Counted from the first letter of the stretch, positions 47,158 to 56,284 are shown. The stretch: 64,000 nucleotides of DNA from an uncultured Thiohalocapsa sp. (GCF_913063425.1 NZ_CAJXYK010000010.1:85375-149374), one strand, 5' to 3'. Numbers and translations are program-made. The notes: generated by a model not told the origin, from the sequence alone.

Positions 47158-47183
47158 GTGGGAGCGGCGTCCTCGCCGCGATG
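47158..47183 (+). repeat. Single GTRG-class REP-like element
   Basis: GTGGGAGCGGCGTCCTCGCC followed by GCGATG starts with the tetranucleotide GTGG and forms the hairpin GCGGCG-TCCT-CGCCGC. This is like RAYT-linked REP elements of Pseudomonas and Xanthomonas. A facing pair of related units is at 25551-25612. Confidence 0.5.
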
Positions 47184-47199
47184 GCAGCGTCCAACCCGA

Positions 47200-47570
47200 T
47201 CAGTGACACCCGGAGCAGGTCCGACGGCCGCTTGAAGCGACGGCCTGCACGAAGGCGTTCGGCAGCCAGTCCCGCGGCTCGCCGCAGGCCACCAGCACCC
47301 CGGACACCGACGGATGGGCAACGCCCTGCTCGTCCAGAGCCACCAGCCCCAGCTTGCGCAGGAAATCCTCCACGGCGTCCCGGCTCCGCGCGGTGCGAAA
47401 GCGCTCATAAAGCGGGGGGTCGAAGCGCATCGAGCGGCGCCTGGACGACCGGCTGCTCGTCGAAACGGATCATGCGCGTCTGGCTGCGTTGCTGCCCGAG
47501 ATGGATGATGTACTGTCGCGTGCCGATGTCCGGTTTCCAGCGCCACAAACGATCGTCCCGCTCCGCCCAA
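47200..47570 (-). pseudogene. Remnant of an AlbA/Schlafen-type ATP-binding regulator gene
   Basis: One frame (47430 to 47200) reads LYERFRTARSRDAVEDFLRK, then PSVSGVLVACGEPRDWLPN and FVQAVA. This resembles proteins with an AlbA_2 domain annotated as ATP-binding regulators. The frame is shifted near 47415-47440 from its upstream part, which reads KPDIGTRQYIIHLGQQRSQT and RFDEQPVV. The C-terminal half is lost after AVASSGRR. It follows the pglZ cluster on the same strand. Family name is tentative. Confidence 0.5.
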
Positions 47571-47573
47571 CGC

Positions 47574-48338
47574 TCACGCCTGGCGAGATGTTGTGGTCTT
47601 CAGCATCACAATCTCCTCGTCGAGGCCGTGGCGAGCGACATCGAGTCTCGGATTCCCGCCTATCGCAGGGCCGCCGCTCCATTGCAGCTGGAACGGAAAC
47701 AGGGCTGGACTCTCGGCGATCACCCTGGGCGGTGCTCTGGTATCCGGCCTCGCCCGGAGGACCGCTTCCATGAGCCATGCGATTGCCATTGGGTCCGAGA
47801 CCGATGCAGGAGCATGAGGCTCATACACACCTTTGGTGCCGGTCTCTTCCAGCACACCCCAATCGTGAAAGGATCGCAGCACCCGGCGGGCTGCACGGGC
47901 GACGGTATCCCGCTCGCCATAGGCTTCCTTGACCCGCCGCTGTACCTGGGCTGCCGCAGCCGTGCCTTGGAGCCGAAGCATCCGGCCGGTCGTCTCGGCG
48001 ACAGCGCCCCAGAACGGATATACGGCCATCGCCATGCCCCAATGCACCAGCATCTGATGCGGTTTCGGCAGGTCCTGGAGCAAACGAAGCCCTTCATCCC
48101 GCAGTGGCTCGATGACCGCCGGCGGGCGCACCCAGACCCTGAGGAGAATCGTGATCGCCTTTTCACGGTTTCCGCGCTCGGCGGTGCCGCCCACCGAGAG
48201 CTTGTCGCTGAGCGCTTCCTGAAGGCCCTGCTCGACCTCGGCCGGGGTGTTGCCGGCGTCCACTAGGCGAGCGGCATGCGCCATCCATTCCAGGCGAACG
48301 CGCTGGCTGAAGCCGATCTGTGCGTATCGGTCGGTCAT
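47574..48338 (-). CDS. Conserved protein downstream of pglZ, function unknown
   Basis: A 254-residue soluble protein starting MTDRYAQIGFSQRVRLEWMA. Central features are SDKLSVGGTAERGNREKAIT and the helix-rich VHWGMAMAVYPFWGAVAET. A winged-helix-like part (ARRVLRSFHDWGVLEETGT) follows. It overlaps the stop of pglZ as ATGA, so the two are coupled. It occupies the place taken by small accessory genes in BREX-like loci. I cannot assign it to BrxA or another named family. Confidence 0.6.
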   Translation of the reverse strand: MTDRYAQIGFSQRVRLEWMAHAARLVDAGNTPAEVEQGLQEALSDKLSVGGTAERGNREKAITILLRVWVRPPAVIEPLRDEGLRLLQDLPKPHQMLVHWGMAMAVYPFWGAVAETTGRMLRLQGTAAAAQVQRRVKEAYGERDTVARAARRVLRSFHDWGVLEETGTKGVYEPHAPASVSDPMAIAWLMEAVLRARPDTRAPPRVIAESPALFPFQLQWSGGPAIGGNPRLDVARHGLDEEIVMLKTTTSRQA

Positions 48339-49720
48339 GCCCCGCCTCGTTCGATCTCGACGAAGGGCACCATGACTTCCTCGATCGCAATACCGCCATG
48401 GCAGACCGTTCTTTTGCCGGCCTTGACGAAGGCCGCGCGCCCCTTCGGCACCAGCGGGAGATACTCCGCCGGCAGCCCCCACGCGGGCCATGGTGTCGTC
48501 TCTGGAAAGGCATCTCGGCGTGCCATTGCCCTGGGTATCTGGTGGAGCATGACCGGGGGTATGGCCGGCTGGTTGTGTAGACCCGCATACCGGCGCTGGA
48601 GCCAAGCAGCAAAGGCATCATCGACCGCAGCGCGCGTCCCCCGAAACTGCAATTGCGCCTCCGCAGGCAGACCTGGACCCAGCTCCAGCAGCAGCGCCAG
48701 CAGCTCCGCCCAGCGCTGCGCGAACAGCATCCAGTCCTCGTGCCTCGCAACGCCATCGGGAATCGCCGTGGACAGGGCAGCCAGGAGTCGGGCAAAGCGT
48801 TCCGTCCGGTCCGCGACGGGATCGTGCCGAACGCCCACGTGGGTCCAATGGCCGGCCAGCACACCGCCTTTCGGATGCTCGACGGGTTGGAGCAGTCCAT
48901 CCACGAAGAGGTTATCGACGAAGACACGGACGTCGTCGTGCCCGAACGGGATGTCCCGCGGACCAGGAATCTGAAAGTGATATTCCGGCTGTGAATCACC
49001 GGCCCACTGCCCGGCCTCGGCAGCCACCTCGTCCAGAAAGGCCGGCCAGCGCTCCTGGAGGAACAACAGAAACGCATCGCGATCCGGCACGATCCGTTCC
49101 AGCGGCCATGCCGCGAACGGGCCATCGGGTTGCCGCAGGATCTCGATCAAGCGCTGGTCCAGTGACGCGGGCACCCGGCGGCCTTGACGATGCCGCCGCA
49201 GCAGGACGCGCAGCAGGTCCGACGGCTGCTTGATCAGCTCGGGCGCCACCGCGAAGACATGCCGCAGCACGAACTCCCGGGTTGCGTTCTCCCCCAGGTG
49301 TCCCGGCTTGTAGTGCTGCTGAGCCCGATACAGCGCATCCAGGTCACCGCGGTCCAGATCGGCGATCACAGGAGCGCTGAGCGTCGGGAAGACCTCGGCC
49401 AGAGCGAAGTGCAAGCGCTTGCCGACGGCCAACAGGTCATAGGGCAGCCGCTCCAGCCTGGAGACATCCTCGCCCAGGCGGACCACCAGATCGGCCGGCT
49501 CACTGTCCGCGGCGTGGCGGCGGTATCGGCGCTCGTAGGCAAACCGAAAGGCAATGGGCTCCTCGTAGTCGAGGACCTCAAAGCCGCGCGCCCGGATGCC
49601 CTCAGCCAGCGTTGCCTCCAGCAGCAGGCCGTCCGGGTCGGCGACCAGCAGCAACGGCGCCAGCTGCGGGACGAAGGCATCGAGAATTTGCCGTCGCCAG
49701 TCGTCGCTGCTGTTACGCAT
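48335..49720 (-). CDS. pglZ: PglZ-type protein lacking its phosphatase core
   Basis: A 461-residue protein. The N-terminal 400 residues (ILDAFVPQLAPLLLVADPDG; ALYRAQQHYKPGHLGENATR; LEQ-like IPPVMLHQIPRAMARR) match the front part of PglZ proteins of BREX-type systems. The C-terminus (AEYLPLVPKGRAAFV, CHGGIAIEEVMVPFVEI) is the family's end. In between, the alkaline-phosphatase-like core with metal-binding aspartates (about 200 or more residues) is missing. The join is near residue 401-408 (48495-48520), in frame. The protein is thus probably inactive or a partner-only form. It is in an operon with a large ATPase. Confidence 0.7.
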   Translation of the reverse strand: MRNSSDDWRRQILDAFVPQLAPLLLVADPDGLLLEATLAEGIRARGFEVLDYEEPIAFRFAYERRYRRHAADSEPADLVVRLGEDVSRLERLPYDLLAVGKRLHFALAEVFPTLSAPVIADLDRGDLDALYRAQQHYKPGHLGENATREFVLRHVFAVAPELIKQPSDLLRVLLRRHRQGRRVPASLDQRLIEILRQPDGPFAAWPLERIVPDRDAFLLFLQERWPAFLDEVAAEAGQWAGDSQPEYHFQIPGPRDIPFGHDDVRVFVDNLFVDGLLQPVEHPKGGVLAGHWTHVGVRHDPVADRTERFARLLAALSTAIPDGVARHEDWMLFAQRWAELLALLLELGPGLPAEAQLQFRGTRAAVDDAFAAWLQRRYAGLHNQPAIPPVMLHQIPRAMARRDAFPETTPWPAWGLPAEYLPLVPKGRAAFVKAGKRTVCHGGIAIEEVMVPFVEIERGGA

Positions 49721-49792
49721 CTGGGCATGCGCCAGCGACAGGGAACAGTACCAGGCCAGGCTGACCCGCGTGCATGGGCATGCCGAGCTTGT

Positions 49793-52438
49793 TCACACCT
49801 GCCCCTTCCGCGTCATGCCCAGCGCGTGCCGGTAGATCTCCGGCACCGTGTAGCGCTCGACGCTCTCCTCGCTGCCCTCGTAGACCGCGAGCAGGCCGAT
49901 CTCCCGGCCCAGGGCGACGGCATCCGCCCCGGCATCCAGGTCGTCGGCCGGAAAGGGCGTGCGCCCGATCTCCCGAAGCCTGACCACCAGGCCACCGAGC
50001 TCGTCGCGGAATTCCTCCTCGATGGCATCCAGGGCCTGCTCCGAGACTTCCGGCAGGCAGGCCGCCAGCGCGCGGGGCCGAATCAGGCTCTTGTCATACT
50101 CGGTCTTGTCCATTTCGGCCTGCTCCCAGGCCGTGACGGTATGAAAGAGCTGCAGCAGATGCCGCGGGCTGTGGTCGTCGTTGCCGTCGGCAAGCCGATT
50201 CCAGACCCAGTTGCGCGTGAAGGCGGTCTTGCCGCCCTTCATGCGCTCACCCACCAGCAGGTTCCAGGCGGCCAGGACCTGCTCATCGCTCAAGCCATCC
50301 AGCCGGTCTCCGTCCAGCCGCAGGCCACCCGCGGCAAGGCCGCTCAAGCTCGCCTCGACCAACGCCCGATAGCCGGGGGAGCGCAGCGCCTGCTTCAGCA
50401 CGACCTTGAAGAACGGGATGGGCTCCTTCCAGGCCAGGGATACGGCACGGCCGAACAGGTGGCTCTTGTTCTCGAAGCGCAGCTTCCGCCAGATGTCCTC
50501 GCGCAGCAGGATCTTGAACCGCAGCCGGTCGAGCGCCGCTTCCTTGTCCATCCAGAACGCGAACAGACCATTCAGCGCCCGCTCGCGTATCTGCCGACCG
50601 CCCGCGCTGCTGTCGAAGCCCGAGTCCAGCCCGTCGAACAGGACGAAGGTCGGTGACGCCGTCTCGCGGTTCGCCTTGAGCAGGAAGTCGCCGAGCAGCA
50701 GGCTCGACCGCGCCACGTCCAGGGATGCCTCGAAACGCTCCACCAGCTCCAGCTCCGAGCTCGGCGGGCCGGACAGCATCGGCACAAGCGGTGCTGGAAT
50801 CAGGGCATCGTAACGAGGCGCTGCCGACAAGGTCAGCGCACGGCAGAGGTAGAAGGCCCAAAACCGCCCCCACGGGACCGCCTTGTCCGCGAGTACGGCA
50901 TCCACCTGCGCAAAGCCCTCCGGCCCCAGCAGCCACGGATAGTCTCGCCGAAAGGCTGCCGGCGCCTGCACGACCACGCCGGGCATCTGGGCATCCTCCG
51001 CCAGGCGCCGGAATAATGCCGTCTTGCCCGCGCCCTTGCGGCCCAGGACCAGCGCCGCGGCAGGGCTGAGCGCCTTGCGCACCATGTCCGTCTCGACAAA
51101 GGTGGCAAGGAAGTCGTCCTGCTGTTCGGCGGTGCCGACGCCGAAGCGCAGCTCGCCGAGAATCCGGGCCTTCCGGTCCTTGATCGGCACCGCCCCCCGC
51201 TCCTCGAAGCTGCTGGGGATGAAGCGGCTGATCCATTGCGCCACCGGCTCGAAGTCCCGCCAGCTCTCGCGGTCGTTCAGGATGCGATCCGCGCTGGCCA
51301 GGGACTCGCGGTAGGGCACGAACTGGGTGATGTCCTCTTCCAGCAGCGGCGCGCCGTCGCGCTGCCGGTTCGCCGGCGCGATCCAGTCCGCGATCCATTC
51401 CAACGCCCGGTGCTTGTAGCGTTGGACCACCTCCGGCACCTTGGTGGCCGGGATCGGCGAGACCAGAAAACGGATGTCCGGTGTCAGGTGCCGGCCGCCG
51501 ACCTCGCGCACCGTCCTGGACGCCAGCAGCGCCCGCACCAGCCCCTCGGTGCCGAGCCGCGCCTGGGGATGCGGAAAGAAGGTCACAACGGCCAAGTCCG
51601 CCAGGTCGAACAACAGCGGCGCGTTGAGCGGATTGAAGCCGGTCCGGGCGTCGAGCAGGATCACGTCCGGGCGGAACGGCAGCCGCTCCGCGAGCCCCGT
51701 CAGCAGCTCCCGCAGCGGATTGCGCGCCTCCCGATACCAGGCCGCCGGGTCGATGAAGCGCAGCCGGCGGGCATAGTCCGCATCCCCGCGCCCCGCCGGC
51801 AGGCAATAGAGGTCCAGGGTCTCGTCCACCGGGATCAAATAGCGCGAGAAGTCCGGCGTCTCGCCCTGATCCAGGCGCAGCAGCAGATCCACGACACCGG
51901 GCTCGCCGGCCTCATCCCCCAGGCCGAACAGCACCGCGAGCCCCGGCGCCTCCAGGTCCATGTCCACGCAGACCACCTTGCGGCCCTCGGCGGCCAGGAT
52001 CCGGGCCGTGTAGGCCAGCGCGGTGGAGCGGCCCACGCCGCCGCGCAGCGAGTAGAAGCTCACCACCAGCGGCAGGGGCAGGTCCTGGTCCAGGTCGGAC
52101 GCGAACAGGACGTCATCGACGCCCATGGCCCCCCGGGCCAGGGACTCCGGCCACAGCGGCAGGTCTTCCAGGTCCAGGTTCGCGGGCAGGTCGCCGGCCC
52201 AGCGGGTCTCGTCCGGGGTCAGCAGGTCCAGCCATTCGATGTCGATGCCTTGCAGCTCCGCCAGCACCCGCTTGCGGCGCTCCGGTGCTGCCATGCCGGC
52301 AAAGCCGTCCGCGATCACGGCGATATGCCAGCCGCCGAAGGGGTCCGGCTGCACGCGGATGTCGGCATCAGCGATCCCGGCCGCCTCGAGGCTCGCCTGG
52401 ATGCGTGCTTGGATATCCCGCCGGCTTTCACTGCTCAT
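49793..52438 (-). CDS. Double P-loop ATPase: ParA-like domain with RGGVGR motif plus AAA-type domain
   Basis: An 881-residue cytoplasmic protein. Residues 5-80 resemble the BolA fold (GGWHIAVIADGFAGMAAPER; IEWLDLLTPDE). Residues 125-400 are a ParA/MinD-like ATPase in which the Walker A is RGGVGRST (132-139). Both lysines of KGGVGK are arginine, as in the KGGVGR-variant family. Walker B-like ILLDARTG follows at about 260. Residues 455-880 hold a second, canonical P-loop, GRKGAGKT (466-473), with FVLFDGLDSGFDSS as a possible Walker B. It overlaps the upstream HEPN-like gene at ATGA and precedes pglZ. A defence or signalling role is inferred from position. Confidence 0.75.
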   Translation of the reverse strand: MSSESRRDIQARIQASLEAAGIADADIRVQPDPFGGWHIAVIADGFAGMAAPERRKRVLAELQGIDIEWLDLLTPDETRWAGDLPANLDLEDLPLWPESLARGAMGVDDVLFASDLDQDLPLPLVVSFYSLRGGVGRSTALAYTARILAAEGRKVVCVDMDLEAPGLAVLFGLGDEAGEPGVVDLLLRLDQGETPDFSRYLIPVDETLDLYCLPAGRGDADYARRLRFIDPAAWYREARNPLRELLTGLAERLPFRPDVILLDARTGFNPLNAPLLFDLADLAVVTFFPHPQARLGTEGLVRALLASRTVREVGGRHLTPDIRFLVSPIPATKVPEVVQRYKHRALEWIADWIAPANRQRDGAPLLEEDITQFVPYRESLASADRILNDRESWRDFEPVAQWISRFIPSSFEERGAVPIKDRKARILGELRFGVGTAEQQDDFLATFVETDMVRKALSPAAALVLGRKGAGKTALFRRLAEDAQMPGVVVQAPAAFRRDYPWLLGPEGFAQVDAVLADKAVPWGRFWAFYLCRALTLSAAPRYDALIPAPLVPMLSGPPSSELELVERFEASLDVARSSLLLGDFLLKANRETASPTFVLFDGLDSGFDSSAGGRQIRERALNGLFAFWMDKEAALDRLRFKILLREDIWRKLRFENKSHLFGRAVSLAWKEPIPFFKVVLKQALRSPGYRALVEASLSGLAAGGLRLDGDRLDGLSDEQVLAAWNLLVGERMKGGKTAFTRNWVWNRLADGNDDHSPRHLLQLFHTVTAWEQAEMDKTEYDKSLIRPRALAACLPEVSEQALDAIEEEFRDELGGLVVRLREIGRTPFPADDLDAGADAVALGREIGLLAVYEGSEESVERYTVPEIYRHALGMTRKGQV

Positions 52439-52860
52439 CGGCGTGTTCTCGCCCGACGCGTCTGACGCTGCCTGCGCATCTTGTTCCGGATGGAACCGCA
52501 GAGCTGCTGAGCCGCATCCACCAACTCGGCGCTCGGGCAGGGAAAATCCGGCGCGGCCTCGTAGCGCAAAGCGGTACTCCAGTCCTGGACAAAGAACGCC
52601 TTGGCGCCGGAATCGTCGCCAAGGTCCCGCAAGCAAAAGCCTGACTGCTGCCAGAGCCCCCGCAGATCATGGCCGGCCCCGCCGGAGGACGGAAACGATT
52701 TGCCGGCGCTTTGCAGGTACGCCTGAGGGAGCACTCGATCGCATAGCCCGCAAGATACACCGGGCCCCCCGGGGTCTTCGCGCTCCTTGAGCAGCGCATC
52801 GGCATCGGCCGCGCGATCAGGGCCCACATCCAGCCAGTCCTCGGCGCTGGTCGGGGTCAT
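52435..52860 (-). CDS. HEPN-like protein with a local double frameshift
   Basis: A 141-residue open frame, MTPTSAEDWLDVGPDRAADA to the C-terminus. The family's core, VYLAGYAIECSLR, is present in the +1 frame at about 52725-52768. In the main frame that stretch reads GVSCGLCDRVLPQ. A shift at a G6/C6 run and a compensating shift near 52725 would explain this. The ends (AGHDLRGLWQQSGF; STALRYEAAP) are HEPN-like. It may be a real pair of mutations or a sequence error. HEPN proteins are often RNases or MNT partners. It overlaps the preceding stop (TGATG) and the next start (ATGA). Confidence 0.6.
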   Translation of the reverse strand: MTPTSAEDWLDVGPDRAADADALLKEREDPGGPGVSCGLCDRVLPQAYLQSAGKSFPSSGGAGHDLRGLWQQSGFCLRDLGDDSGAKAFFVQDWSTALRYEAAPDFPCPSAELVDAAQQLCGSIRNKMRRQRQTRRARTRR

Positions 52861-53183
52861 CACCCGTCTCCGGCGCGGGTCACCGCCTGGTCGTACCACA
52901 TCAACAGCTTCGGGTCCTCCTGGAGCACGTTGTCCGGGATCTTGTCGGCGACGGCCATGATGGTCGCGTAGTCCCGCTCCTGCCACGCCTTTTTGAACCC
53001 GGCGCGCACGGCCTCGATGCGCAGCACACGGATGCGCCGCCGCTTGGCGGTGCGGTAGGCCTTGAAGTCCCGCAGCAGGGCGCGCTTGCGCAGCCGAAGA
53101 TTGCCCGGCTGACCGACCTCGGGTGGTGTACCGAAAGCGAACGTGCGCCGACGTTCGACCGGGATCTGCTCATGAACTGCGCC
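52860..53183 (-). pseudogene. C-terminal fragment of an unrecognised protein
   Basis: A 107-codon open frame with no plausible start. It reads QIPVERRRTFAFGTPPEVGQ, then KRRRIRVLRIEAVRAGFKKA and ATIMAVADKIPDNVLQEDPK, ending in WYDQAVTRAGDG. Codon use is like its neighbours. It ends at the HEPN-like start and begins seven bases after the hsdR stop. It is probably the 3' end of the first gene of the pglZ cluster, cut off when hsdR came to lie next to it. I do not recognise the family. Confidence 0.45.
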
Positions 53184-53189
53184 CTACAA

Positions 53190-56150
53190 CTAAGATGCCG
53201 CATTGGAGCCCGGCCGGTAAGTCGCATTGAACATCGCATCCGCCAACCAGCCGCGGAATGCCGGCTCGTCGCTGTAGGCTTTGAACAGGTCGGCATGGTC
53301 GGACAGCATGTCGATGATCGCCTGCTTCAGGGCCACCTCAAGCTCGATACGCGCTTTGTCCGCATTGCCGCGCCGCATCGCATTCCGGTACGCCTCGTTC
53401 GCGGCGATCTTCGCCGGCAGCTCCTCCACCAGCACCCGCTCGATGCGATCGGAATCCTTCCACTCGATGTTGCCCCATCGCTCGTTGAACGTGCGCAGGA
53501 TCTCGCTCAGCGGCGCCAGCTCCGGCTCCGTCCGCCCGCCACCGCCGGACTCGTTGTATGGGTCCAGTTCGCCGTCGGCATCCTGAAGCGTAATCTCCAG
53601 CGACGAGCGCATCTCGGCGCGGTAGCTGTCCATGTTGACCGCCTCCAGGATGCCGCGGGACAGGTCCTCGTCGCGCGGTGCGGGCAGCTTTGGCAACAGC
53701 AGCGGCAGGAAGATCGCGAGCTTCTCCCAGCCCGGGTTGCCGTAGGAGAGTACGGCGGACAGGTAGCCGTAGCTGCGGCAAAACGCCTTGGCGTCGCCTT
53801 TGAAGCGTATCTGGGCATCCTCGTCCAGCTCCGCCGTGTAGCGGGCGGCACAGGCATCCAGCACCGGGTCCAGATGCGTCTCACGGTCCAAGCCGTCCAG
53901 GTATGCCCGCGCCGCGGCGTCGATGTCCTGCGCCGTGTACACCTCGGCGGCGTCCAGCGCCGCCTTCAGGTCGTGCAGGCGGTTCGGATCGGTTTCACCG
54001 CTCAGCAGGGTGGTCTGGTAGAAGGGCTGGAAGGCGCGCTCGATGGCGTCCGCGTCGTTGTAGAAATCCAGCACGAAAGTGTCGTGCTTGCGTGGATCGG
54101 CGCGATTGAGCCGGGACAGCGTCTGCACCGCCTGTATCCCCGCCAACTCCTTGTCAACGTACATGCTGTGCAGCAGCGGCTCGTCATAGCCGGTCTGGAA
54201 CTTGTCGGCCACGATCAGGAAGCGATAGGGCTTGCGCCGCAGCTTGCGCTTGATGTCGTTGGAAGGGAAGCCGTTCAGCGATGCCTCGGTGAGCTTGGCA
54301 CCCTGGTACGCCTTCTCGCCGGAGAAGGCGACGATGGCGCGCCAGGGACTCTGCCGTGCAATGAGATAGTCCGTCACCGCGTAATAGTAGTCGATGGCGC
54401 GCTCGATGCCCGCGGTGACGACCATCGCCCGCGCCTCGCCGCCGAGCTTGCGCTTGGCCATCACGCGGTCCAGAAAGTGATCCACGATGATCTCCGCCTT
54501 GCGGCGGATGGCGTGATCGTGGCCCTCGACATATCGGCGCAGCTTCTTCTGTGCCTTGCGCGTGTCGAACTCCGGGTCGTCGTCTTCGAGCTTGGTCGCG
54601 AGCCGGTAGAAGCTCTGCACCGGTGTATAATGCGCCAGCACGTCCACGATGAACCCTTCCTCAATAGCCTGCTTCATCGAGTAGGTGTGGTGCGGGCGAA
54701 ACCGCACCTCGCCGCCCTGCTCGAAGCGCTCCCCGAATACCTCCAGGGTCTTCGGCTTGGGCGTAGCCGTGAACGCGAAGTAGCTGGCGTTCGGCAGCAT
54801 CCTACCGGACGCGATCAGCAGGTTCACCGCTTCCTCCAAATCCAGGCCCTCCGCGAATTCGCCGCTCTCGGACAAGGCCATGTTCATCTGGGTGGCTGCC
54901 CGGCCGCCCTGGCTGGAGTGCGCCTCGTCGATCAGGATGGCGAACCGTCGGCCCCTGTGCAGGCTGCCGATCTCCCGGACAATGACCGGGAACTTCTGCA
55001 CCGTCGTGACGATGATGCGCGTACCCGCCTCGATGCCGCGCTTCAGCTCGGCGGAATGGGCCGCGTGCGCGACAATGCTCGGCACCTGCACGAACTGCCG
55101 AATGCTGTCGCGGATCTGCCGGTCCAGCAGGATGCGGTCCGTCACCACGATGACGGAGTGGAACAGCGGCTCGCCGCCATCCGTCTCCAGCGCTGTGAGC
55201 CGATGCGCCGTCCAGGCGATGGTGTTGGACTTACCGCTGCCGGCGGAGTGCTGCACCAGATAACGATGCCCGACCCTGTCCTGCTCCACTTGTTGCAGCA
55301 GGCAATGCACCGCATCGCGCTGGTGCCAGCGCGGGAAGATCTGCTTGCGGCGCTTCCTGCCCGTGTCCTCGTCCTTCTCCTCGACGATGCGCGCGAAGTG
55401 CTCGACGATCTCGATGAGGCCGGGCCGGCACAGCACCTCGCGCCACAGGTAGTCGGTCTTCAAGCCCTGCGGATTCGGCGGGTTGCCGGCGCCATCCTGC
55501 CAGCCTTTGTTGAAGGGCAGGAACCAGGCGTCTTCGCCCTTCAGCTCCGTGCAGAAGCGCACCTCCTGGTCATCCACGGCGAAGTGCGCCATACAGCGGC
55601 CGAACTGGAACAGCCGCTCGCCGGGGTCGCGGTCGCGCTGGTACTGCTCGACGGCGTCGCCGACATTCTGCTTGGTCAGGCGGTTCTTGAGCTCGAAGGT
55701 TGCAACCGGCAGCCCGTTGATGAAGATGCAGAGATCGAGCGCCAAGCGGCCTTGATGCGTGCTGTAGCGCAGCTGCCGGGTGACGGTGAAGCGGTTTGCG
55801 GTATGTAACGCCGCGGCATCCGGGTTCTGAGGGGATGGCGTCGCATAGTACAGCTCCACCTTCGCCGGACCGTGGTGGATACCGCGCCGCAGCACATCCA
55901 GCACGCCGCGCTTGCCGATCTCGCTACTCAGGCGGGCCAGGAACTTGCGCCGGTCTGGGCCGGCGCCGGCGATGTTGAGCCGCGAGACCGCCTCGGGCTG
56001 GGTGGCTCGCAGAAAGGCGAGCAGCTGAGCCAGGTCCAGCGCGTGCTCACGATCGAAGTCCGCCGGATTGCCGGCCGCATAGCCGCCATGGGCCACGAGC
56101 CAGTCGGTGATCAGTGCTTCAAGGCCCTGTTCGCTGGTGTCGGTGGCCAT
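53190..56150 (-). CDS. hsdR: Type I restriction endonuclease subunit R
   Basis: A 986-residue translocase-nuclease. The PD-(D/E)xK-like nuclease is in DLCIFINGLPVATFELKN. The helicase has Walker A HSAGSGKSNTIAW, motif II LIDEAHSSQGG, motif III FTATPKPK, and the later motif FQTGYDEPLLHSMYVDK with QTLSRLNR. All key motifs are present, so it should be active with HsdM and HsdS. It is on the minus strand, 134 bases after a PIN toxin gene. Confidence 0.94.
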   Translation of the reverse strand: MATDTSEQGLEALITDWLVAHGGYAAGNPADFDREHALDLAQLLAFLRATQPEAVSRLNIAGAGPDRRKFLARLSSEIGKRGVLDVLRRGIHHGPAKVELYYATPSPQNPDAAALHTANRFTVTRQLRYSTHQGRLALDLCIFINGLPVATFELKNRLTKQNVGDAVEQYQRDRDPGERLFQFGRCMAHFAVDDQEVRFCTELKGEDAWFLPFNKGWQDGAGNPPNPQGLKTDYLWREVLCRPGLIEIVEHFARIVEEKDEDTGRKRRKQIFPRWHQRDAVHCLLQQVEQDRVGHRYLVQHSAGSGKSNTIAWTAHRLTALETDGGEPLFHSVIVVTDRILLDRQIRDSIRQFVQVPSIVAHAAHSAELKRGIEAGTRIIVTTVQKFPVIVREIGSLHRGRRFAILIDEAHSSQGGRAATQMNMALSESGEFAEGLDLEEAVNLLIASGRMLPNASYFAFTATPKPKTLEVFGERFEQGGEVRFRPHHTYSMKQAIEEGFIVDVLAHYTPVQSFYRLATKLEDDDPEFDTRKAQKKLRRYVEGHDHAIRRKAEIIVDHFLDRVMAKRKLGGEARAMVVTAGIERAIDYYYAVTDYLIARQSPWRAIVAFSGEKAYQGAKLTEASLNGFPSNDIKRKLRRKPYRFLIVADKFQTGYDEPLLHSMYVDKELAGIQAVQTLSRLNRADPRKHDTFVLDFYNDADAIERAFQPFYQTTLLSGETDPNRLHDLKAALDAAEVYTAQDIDAAARAYLDGLDRETHLDPVLDACAARYTAELDEDAQIRFKGDAKAFCRSYGYLSAVLSYGNPGWEKLAIFLPLLLPKLPAPRDEDLSRGILEAVNMDSYRAEMRSSLEITLQDADGELDPYNESGGGGRTEPELAPLSEILRTFNERWGNIEWKDSDRIERVLVEELPAKIAANEAYRNAMRRGNADKARIELEVALKQAIIDMLSDHADLFKAYSDEPAFRGWLADAMFNATYRPGSNAAS

Positions 56151-56284
56151 GGTGTGCGTGCGCCTCCGGCCCGGGTGAGCCCGGTTTCTGTGTCAGCCGG
56201 CAACGAAGCTCCTTCGCGCGCGCCTGCTCGCAGCGGCTCAGCCTACACGCCCGAAAGTCCTCGTCGCGGTGTTGCATCTGCGTG

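Noticed and set aside
47574..48338. Assignment of the pglZ-downstream protein to BrxA
   Set aside because: Position would suit BrxA, but the sequence lacks features I can tie to that family, so I leave it unnamed.
53172..55808. An 878-codon plus-strand frame
   Set aside because: It is antisense to hsdR, whose nuclease and helicase motifs are all present on the minus strand.
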